Shown one piece after another: positions 5,740 through 5,885 of a DNA stretch of 5,885 bases. The stretch is from an uncultured Eubacteriales bacterium (lineage in GTDB: Bacteria > Bacillota_A > Clostridia > Oscillospirales > Acutalibacteraceae). The notes under the pieces are model-generated. The model did no database searches. It had not been told where the DNA came from and saw nothing but the letters and a program-made list of their open reading frames with translations. Made by a program: the position numbers and the translations under genes. The first letter of the stretch is position 1, and each line of letters begins with the position of its first letter. The stretch is taken from NCBI GenBank assembly GCA_934454005.1, contig CAKSGI010000126.1, positions 1 through 5,885 on the forward strand. The letters are read 5' to 3'.

Positions 5740-5754
5740 CGGACTATATGTAAC
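5724..5754. promoter_or_regulatory. C-box operator upstream of the C gene (autoregulation)
   Basis: This is a 31-bp imperfect palindrome ending in GTTAC (5724-5728) and GTAAC (5750-5754). It contains GACTTATAAGTAAC on the minus strand (5737-5724) and GACTATATGTAAC on the plus strand (5742-5754). The inner ATAGTCCGT recalls the Esp1396I operator. The right-hand box overlaps the -35 of the C promoter and the other lies just upstream. This is the usual layout, in which the upstream site activates and the downstream site represses. Confidence 0.7.
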
Positions 5755-5769
5755 AACGAAAAATAAGTA

Positions 5770-5815
5770 AAAAGCCACAATCCCGGTAGTCTCCCTACCA
5801 ACGATTGTGGCTTTT
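5770..5815. terminator. Long bidirectional intrinsic terminator at the cassette boundary
   Basis: A perfect 13-bp stem pairs 5770-5782 with 5803-5815 (AAAAGCCACAATC with GATTGTGGCTTTT). Inside it an internal loop leads to a 5-bp stem GGTAG/CTACC with loop TCTCC. T-rich tracts follow on both strands (TTTTT then TTATTTTT on the minus strand, TTTTGTT on the plus strand). It most likely ends a leftward gene whose coding region lies beyond the right edge, and it insulates the C promoter. In one frame the minus strand at the edge reads 14 codons ending in TGA at 5842-5840, a possible gene end that is too short to identify. Confidence 0.8.
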
Positions 5816-5885
5816 GTTCCAAGTTTTGTATGTGTGCCATCAGTAGTCCATTACTACTAAGAATTTTTTCAGTATAGGATAAGAG

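Noticed and set aside
5691..5840. N-terminal extension of the C protein to an ATG at 5840 (118 residues)
   Set aside because: The extension would be encoded by the terminator hairpin, the C-box operator and the promoter. The ATG at 5690 has AGGAGG at good spacing and gives the usual controller-protein size.
5842..5858. Small hairpin AGTAGT/ACTACT with CCATT loop
   Set aside because: Six A/T-rich pairs with no directly adjacent T run. It is too weak to call a terminator or operator.
5840..5884. C-terminal 14 codons of an upstream minus-strand gene ending in TGA
   Set aside because: The position just before the terminator is plausible, but 14 codons cannot be distinguished from a chance open frame.
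1..5885. CRISPR array, tRNA, rRNA or transposase
   Set aside because: No regularly spaced direct repeats, cloverleaf, ribosomal RNA segment or transposase motif was seen on either strand.

Overview
The window reads as a low-GC Gram-positive chromosome segment, most like a Clostridia/Lachnospiraceae member. This rests on consensus AGGAGG ribosome sites, sigma-A promoters, U-tract hairpin terminators, A+T-rich codons, and a secreted CAP-domain protein whose downstream repeat type is common in gut Lachnospiraceae. The assignment is inference from style and family, not a search result.

Left region (1-1186, minus strand): the N-terminal 395 codons of a secreted protein with a signal peptide, a CAP (SCP-like) domain and the start of a beta-sandwich repeat. 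It runs off the left edge. It has a good extended -10 promoter. A second extended -10 lies further upstream and precedes a strong ribosome site and a five-codon ORF.

Middle gene-free stretch (1187-1695): besides those promoters, it holds a minus-strand terminator (1387-1412) and, on the plus strand, a compact structured RNA (about 1488-1630) with its own -10 box and terminator. The RNA folds on paper into a run of short hairpins. Two of them carry the same GACGA loop, and two other loops are complementary. From memory it resembles the abiF-type RNA found upstream of Abi_2 abortive-infection genes, but no such gene follows it here. Nothing further was recognised in 1631-1695.

Right region (1696-5690, minus strand): a complete controller-type restriction-modification cassette in the order C protein, PLD-family (BfiI/NgoFVII-like) endonuclease, alpha-class (D12) DNA adenine methyltransferase, beta-class N6/N4 methyltransferase. 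One nuclease plus two methyltransferases of different classes suggests an asymmetric recognition site with one methyltransferase per strand, as in BfiI. C-box operator pairs sit at two places: upstream of the C gene, and over a near-consensus promoter directly in front of the nuclease. That second promoter predicts a leader so short that it would lose most of the nuclease ribosome site, which suggests a way to delay nuclease while making the methyltransferases.

Right edge (5691-5885): the C promoter and operator, then a long hairpin terminator that insulates the cassette from whatever lies to the right.
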